Below are positions 59,135 through 64,000 of a stretch of 64,000 bases of DNA, in pieces. The DNA is from Sialis fuliginosa. Taxonomy: Eukaryota > Arthropoda > Insecta > Megaloptera > Sialidae. The stretch's first letter is position 1. Each line of letters begins with the position of its first letter. The translations under genes were made by a program, and so were the position numbers. The notes beneath the pieces were generated by a model. It was not told the DNA's origin and did no database searches. It saw only the letters and a program-made list of their open reading frames with translations. The stretch is from positions 29,636,001-29,700,000 of the forward strand of contig OY540810.1 of the NCBI GenBank assembly GCA_961205875.1, given 5' to 3'.

Positions 59135-61789
59135 ATTTTCAATACATATGTATGTCTACTTTAAGAATTGAATAAAAACTTAACTGAAACTTTACTATAA
59201 ATTTAATATTTTAGCGTTTCATTTGTATCAGAATATAATTGTCACTGTGTAAATAATTCTAATAATATTTTCATAGATTTGTTTGTTTGTTTGTGACTTA
59301 ATTCAATAAATACTAAACCGATTTAAATGGAACCTTTACTGTGACAAAATCTATGACGTGAACCACATTTCTTCACAATATCTCTATAACCATTTGTTTT
59401 AAAGTTGAATTAGTTATTAGTAGGACTTTTTATTAAAAAAAAAATAAAAATGCTAAGTTAGCGTATATATTGTTTTAAATGTAATATACCTATATGATAA
59501 TTTATCAAAATGCTTATTACTCGTATTAAAAATGAGCATATCATTGTGTATAGTATCTGCATATGTAAAGAAAAGAATAAAATTATAATAATTCAATTTA
59601 TTCAATAAACATTGCAGAATAACGTTTTTCAGGATGAAGTGTGACATAGACATAGTAGGGATTTAATTGATTTTTAAAAGTATTTAAGGAAAGATTTTTG
59701 AGAAAAGATGATAATTTATTGTAGATTGTTATACAGGTATTTAAAAGTCTTTTTTGTATTGTGGTACTGTAGTACCTTTTTCTGATAGTAAGTAATTGTT
59801 GTTACATTTAAATCTAATACTTTTAATATTTATTAATTTAAAATAAAGTTATGAGGTTAGTTTTGATATAGCTACATAACAGAGAACTAGTAGTAAAAAT
59901 ATTTTGTTTATACAGATATAAATTGTATATAGACAAATACAATAAGATATTACACAGAATTTATAACTAAGCTGAAAGTTATCTGTAGTGACAATAGACG
60001 GTGGCGCATATTTAAACAAATGAATAGCCCGCACGGGGCAAATACAATACGCTTATTACCAATAAATAACCGGTGTATGAAATAATATTCACCGAGAGTT
60101 CATATTAACAGGAAACAAAACACCAGAGCTCAGATTCGACATTGTGTGTGTATGTGTGTACAGGGCTGAATTTACATATAGTCATGTGACAATATCCATT
60201 AAGCAAGTATCGTTTTATTTAACGTTGATTAGAAGGTTTTTTAATGCATTTTTGGATTTGTTATGAACGAAAATGTAATGTTTGTTTTTGTATATGTAAT
60301 TTTTTTCTAATAATATATTTATCTGTTTATAATTATTTTCTTAAATTTTCACCTCCAAATTAAGGTGAAAACAATTATTTTTGAGTATTCTAATTTAATT
60401 TTGTTTTTTCTTAAAAATAATATCATTTTAGGTAATAAAACGATATCGCATCGTGCAAAACAGATAAAAATCTTTAAGAAAAAAATTGATAAACAATACA
60501 ATACGTGAAAGTTTATAAAAAAAATTAAAACATATACTTTTTACATTTTAATTTATTACACACCGAAAAATGCATAAAAAGCTTCTAATTAACGATAAAA
60601 ATTTCAGTATGCGATTTAGATGAAACAATATTTTTTTCAGAAATTTTGTTGAATATTTAAATTGCTTAAATTAAATTGTTTATTAAGCGCTGGATCCAAT
60701 TCTCGAGTCATACGAAAAACAAATCATTTTCATGCTGGCGCTCGGGCGTCACTCACGTCTAAATTAAAAAAAATAGTAGAAAATTTTTTACTCTACGAAA
60801 AAGTCATTAGGTATTTTATGTTAAATAGATTATAGTTCTCGCTACGTAGGCCGTGAAAGGTAAAAAATGCCATTCTTGAAACTTAACCATTGTTTATAAA
60901 TTGTTTAAACAGTTTTTAAAAATTAATTCTAGTGATTTTCGGAATTTCACTGGTCTATATAGTATATCTTAACCAATTGATATAAAATGAATAGGTATAC
61001 ACGAGTGTTGTACATAATTTTGATCCCTATAGTGTAATTGAACTGCTTTTTAGTTTTTAAAAATTAATTTGTAACAGAATCTGTTAAAATTACAGTTGTA
61101 ATACATTATAATAAAATGTATCGCTATTGTACTTATTATTTGTTACTGATTGAATCATCAATGCCTTGCTATCAGATGTTTATGACAGTTTCGAGCTCCT
61201 TGATAGCTCTATTTATCTACATATATATTGAATTTATGTGTGCGGGTCATAACTGCATGCGAATTAAAATTTTAATTTTTTAACATATATAGTTTACGAG
61301 ATTTTTACTGTAAAATAGGGTTCTGATCGTAGACCTACGGAACCTTAGAAAAGAATAGCTCCAAGGTTATTCATATTGCAACTGTTAACACCGCAGATCT
61401 AAATAACATCTAATCCTGTCCTGGGCTTACCTTCGTAAGTTTCTTGTGTTAATTGGACGTCTGCAACTTTCCAAGGCGCAGCAAAGTTCGCGAGAAACAA
61501 ACCTGTAAGCCGTAAAGACAGAATTCCTAACACCTCGGCGTGTGCGACTGTGTGTGTGTATGTATGAGTGTGACCATGTTTGTGCTTTTGTTTACCGTTT
61601 TAATGGATATAAAACACAGAGGAGGTGAGAGAAATTCTCACGAGTTTAAGTTATTTGTACAGAGTTCTTTGTTTGCTGTGCATTTCTGTTGCGCGCTTAA
61701 ATATGCATGAAAAATTGTTGTGAGGTGTTCAAAGTGCACACCGATGATTTTTAAAATTGTTTTAATGAACTGTGCATTTATTAGAAACT
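59135..61789. other. Noncoding stretch with a GC-richer island
   Basis: No gene supported. 61380-61640 is GC-richer and complex (TCCTGTCCTGGGCTTACCTTCG, CTTTCCAAGGCGCAGCAAAG, CACCTCGGCGTGTGCG) with a GT-rich run after it, and could be conserved noncoding DNA. 61295-61350 holds phrases close to the R1 repeat ends (ATAGGGTTCTGATCGTAG, CCTACGGAACCTTA). Confidence 0.4.
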
Positions 61790-62224
61790 AAAGGGTGTTC
61801 GCAAGAATCGAATGATCATTGATAACTTTGTTGTTATTGGGGCTAGAAGATTGGGTTAAATGGGTAAAGTATCAGTATCTTTTCCGAGATGAATAATGGC
61901 AATCTAAAAAAAAACAACTGAATGTCGAATTTCAGAAATATATTGAAGGACAACGGTTCTTTTGTATTTTATATTTTTTTTGTATTTTATTAAATCTTTT
62001 AAGAGAACATTCTCAGTTATAAAATCCATTAATAATATACTGGACATTTCCATTTAAAAAAAAGTTATATTTCAATATATCTCTGAAATTCGATATTCAA
62101 TTGTTTTTGAGACCGCCACTATCCATCCCGGAAAAAATACTGATACTTTGCCCATTTAACCGACCTTCTAGTTCTAATAATAACAAAGTAAGGAATGATT
62201 ACTCAATTCTGGCGAACAACCTGT
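61790..62224. mobile_element. Foldback MITE with about 155-bp arms
   Basis: The left arm 61792-61948 pairs with the right arm 62071-62222. Mirrored landmarks are GGGTGTTCGC, GGTTAAATGGGTAAAGTATC, TTTCCGAGATG and TCGAATTTCAGAAATATATT. The right terminus complements to TATACAGGTTGTTCGCC, so the intact end was probably TACAGGGTGTTCGC-like. A loop of about 120 bp remains. It is noncoding. Confidence 0.7.
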
Positions 62225-63494
62225 ATAAATAGGTATTCTTATATTTTTATCGAATTATTTATTGTACTTTTATTATTATTAATTTGGTTTAAAAATGTAT
62301 TACTTAATTAATATGTACCATTATTATAAAAAAAATGTTCTTGAGCTTAAGTTAAAGTAATGCTATATATGTACGAGTTATTAAATATAAATGACAGCTC
62401 ATTTACAGTTAGAATCAACAGTATGGTTTATATGAACGATCTTGACATCTACGTGTTAAGTATAAATCATTGATTTAAACGAAGTGGATACATATAGATT
62501 ATGTATAACATAAAATGCATAGAATTTACAATATTACACATATATAACTACTGCTCTAAAATTTCGAGAGAATTCATACCGACTTGACAGCTCGCAGATT
62601 GCATTAGCTTAGCTTTTGCTTTAGCGGAAATTCCTTATAATACCCGACATAATTGACCATTACTCCCGAAAGCCAACAAAACAGTGTGTTTTTACTGACG
62701 ATGTACCTTGACGTCAATTTAAAGTAATTCGATACAGAAATACAAACTAATCTTAATGAATTAAATTTCAGTAGTATTTATAACATGTAGCACTGAAACG
62801 ATAGAATAATTAAGCAAAAAATAAAAAATAATACAATTTTTGTTTGCAATAATACCCATTTACACATTTCGAGTCCCGAGGCGCTAAAATCCTGGCTACG
62901 CCTTTGCATGGCATGTTAACATTTTGAATGACATATGCATATGTTCCTACAAATATACTAATTTTAAAATACATAAATGGTAGATATGTACAAAAGATTT
63001 CATGCACATATATTGGGAAAAGTTTATGAATGTTAATCTCAGAAAGTACTAAATCAATTTGAATGAAACTTTCAAAGTGTTCATTATCGTTTCCCAAGTA
63101 GCATAACATGTTGCAACAAACTGAAAAGGTGTTATGAACATTAAAAAAAGTTTATGTACAAATCGCACAAAAAATCTGGAAGTAAAAGTTTTATTCATTA
63201 AAATTTTTGTTGTTGCTTTTATTTTTTTTCAATTTAAATTTTTTACAAGAACACGTGGAAAATTACCTGAGTAAAAATACTCTGAATTTCGTAGTTGTAT
63301 ACACGGGTTAGATTCTCTTTTAGAAGCAAAAACGCGCTTGCAACTGTCACGAGTACATTACTCTGCAAAAATCGCTCGACGAGTCATTGACGGTGTATCA
63401 TTCGGATTATAAAATAAAAATCTATTGTTTGGAACTATACAATTAATTAATAATAAATGTTTTTTATTGCGTTTAAAAATATTTAAATGATAAA
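62225..63494. other. AT-rich noncoding stretch with orphan element ends
   Basis: 62580-62655 resembles one end of the element at 8720. 62860-62905 complements to AAAGGCGTAGCCAGGATTTT, a common hAT-type terminus, here without a partner. The minus-strand frame 62810-63109 (99 codons) overlaps this repeat end and is not supported as a gene. Confidence 0.4.
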
Positions 63495-63736
63495 TAGAGA
63501 TTGGAAAAATAGTTGTTATTTTCAATGAAATAGTTACTAGTTGAATTTTTTTTTCGGAAAATAGTTGATAAATAATTTTTTTTACGATTTAAAAATAGTT
63601 GGAAAGGTAGTTGCAAATAGTTGATTTCAAATTGTATTCAATCAAACAAGTTTTCTGAAAACGGTGGAGATATGAAATAAAAATTACAATAAATGTATTT
63701 TTACGCAATAGTTGAAAAACTATTTTTCAATCTCTA
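63495..63736. mobile_element. hAT-like MITE, copy B
   Basis: It has the same TAGAGATTGGAAAAATAGTT start and CAATCTCTA end as copy A at 8078, and the same order of AAATAGTTG-rich text, with an internal deletion of about 45 bp relative to copy A. The flanking 8-mers ATGATAAA and GTGATAAA agree at 7 of 8 positions, a clear 8-bp target duplication. Confidence 0.8.
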
Positions 63737-64000
63737 GTGATAAATCATTAATAAAGGAACGTCTGTTTGTAACCATCATCTCTCATAAAACAAATTCAAT
63801 TTTATTTTGAAACATATTTGCATATTATAAATTTTCAACTGACGCCTCTGGGATATATTGATGGAAATTACATTATTACAGTGCATCATTCATTACTGGA
63901 GAACCGCAATTTAAACGGTTCTTTTAATTGACTTTAGATTGAGTGCAGGTCTTGAAAACGATATTAGTAGAGGGAAATTAGCATTTTGAAGTGATGCATT
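63737..64000. other. Noncoding stretch to window end
   Basis: Nothing recognised. Confidence 0.5.

Noticed and set aside
62810..63109. 99-codon minus-strand open frame
   Set aside because: It overlaps a hAT-like repeat end (62860-62905) and has no recognisable protein motif.

Overview
The window looks like insect nuclear DNA: very AT-rich, with no host protein-coding gene that I can support. It carries insect-type repeats: short elements with hAT-, Tc1/mariner- and pogo-style ends, a mariner transposase relic, and a Gypsy/Metaviridae LTR retrotransposon whose primer binding site resembles an insect tRNA-Lys 3' end. The order cannot be fixed from the sequence. Ends such as CTACGGAACCCTA and frequent GTACCTA-type words recall Lepidoptera or Hemiptera, but this is only an impression. 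The region may be intergenic or lie inside a long intron.

Layout. 1-40.4 kb is AT-rich noncoding DNA studded with non-autonomous elements: a truncated repeat at the left edge; a small inverted-repeat element (2780-2929); a 1.2 kb foldback element (6112-7322); a hAT-like MITE (8078-8357); a 127-bp hairpin (8473-8599); an inverted-repeat element (8720-9057); a hAT-like element (10516-11431); a second long foldback (15965-16814); a TA-type foldback with an insertion in one arm (26084-26759); and several smaller ones. Between them lie GC- and CpG-richer islands (about 11.6, 24.6, 25.6 and 27.1 kb, and 49.7 and 61.5 kb further on) that could be promoters, noncoding exons or regulatory sequence.

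40458-47870 is the main coding feature: a 7,413-bp Gypsy element with two 922-bp LTRs that differ at a single position by eye, a perfect 4-bp target duplication (ATCG), a primer binding site, a polypurine tract, gag, and an open pol (protease, reverse transcriptase, RNase H, integrase). No env follows pol. Gag and pol are linked by a textbook -1 frameshift heptamer, GGGAAAC, followed after 8 nt by a sequence that folds on paper into an H-type pseudoknot. Gag is interrupted near its N-terminus by a one-base excess in a run of ten A. The element sits inside an older dispersed repeat that occurs three more times in the window.

48.4-64 kb returns to noncoding DNA. It holds an internally deleted pogo-like DNA transposon (48431-49380) that keeps a C-terminal zinc-finger coding end, a decayed mariner transposase (58550-59134), a local repeat triplicated in direct and inverted orientation near 56.2-56.7 kb, another foldback (61790-62224), and a second copy of the hAT-like MITE (63495-63736). 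The only coordinated gene set is the retrotransposon: Gag builds the particle, and Pol, made by frameshifting, supplies the enzymes for reverse transcription and integration.
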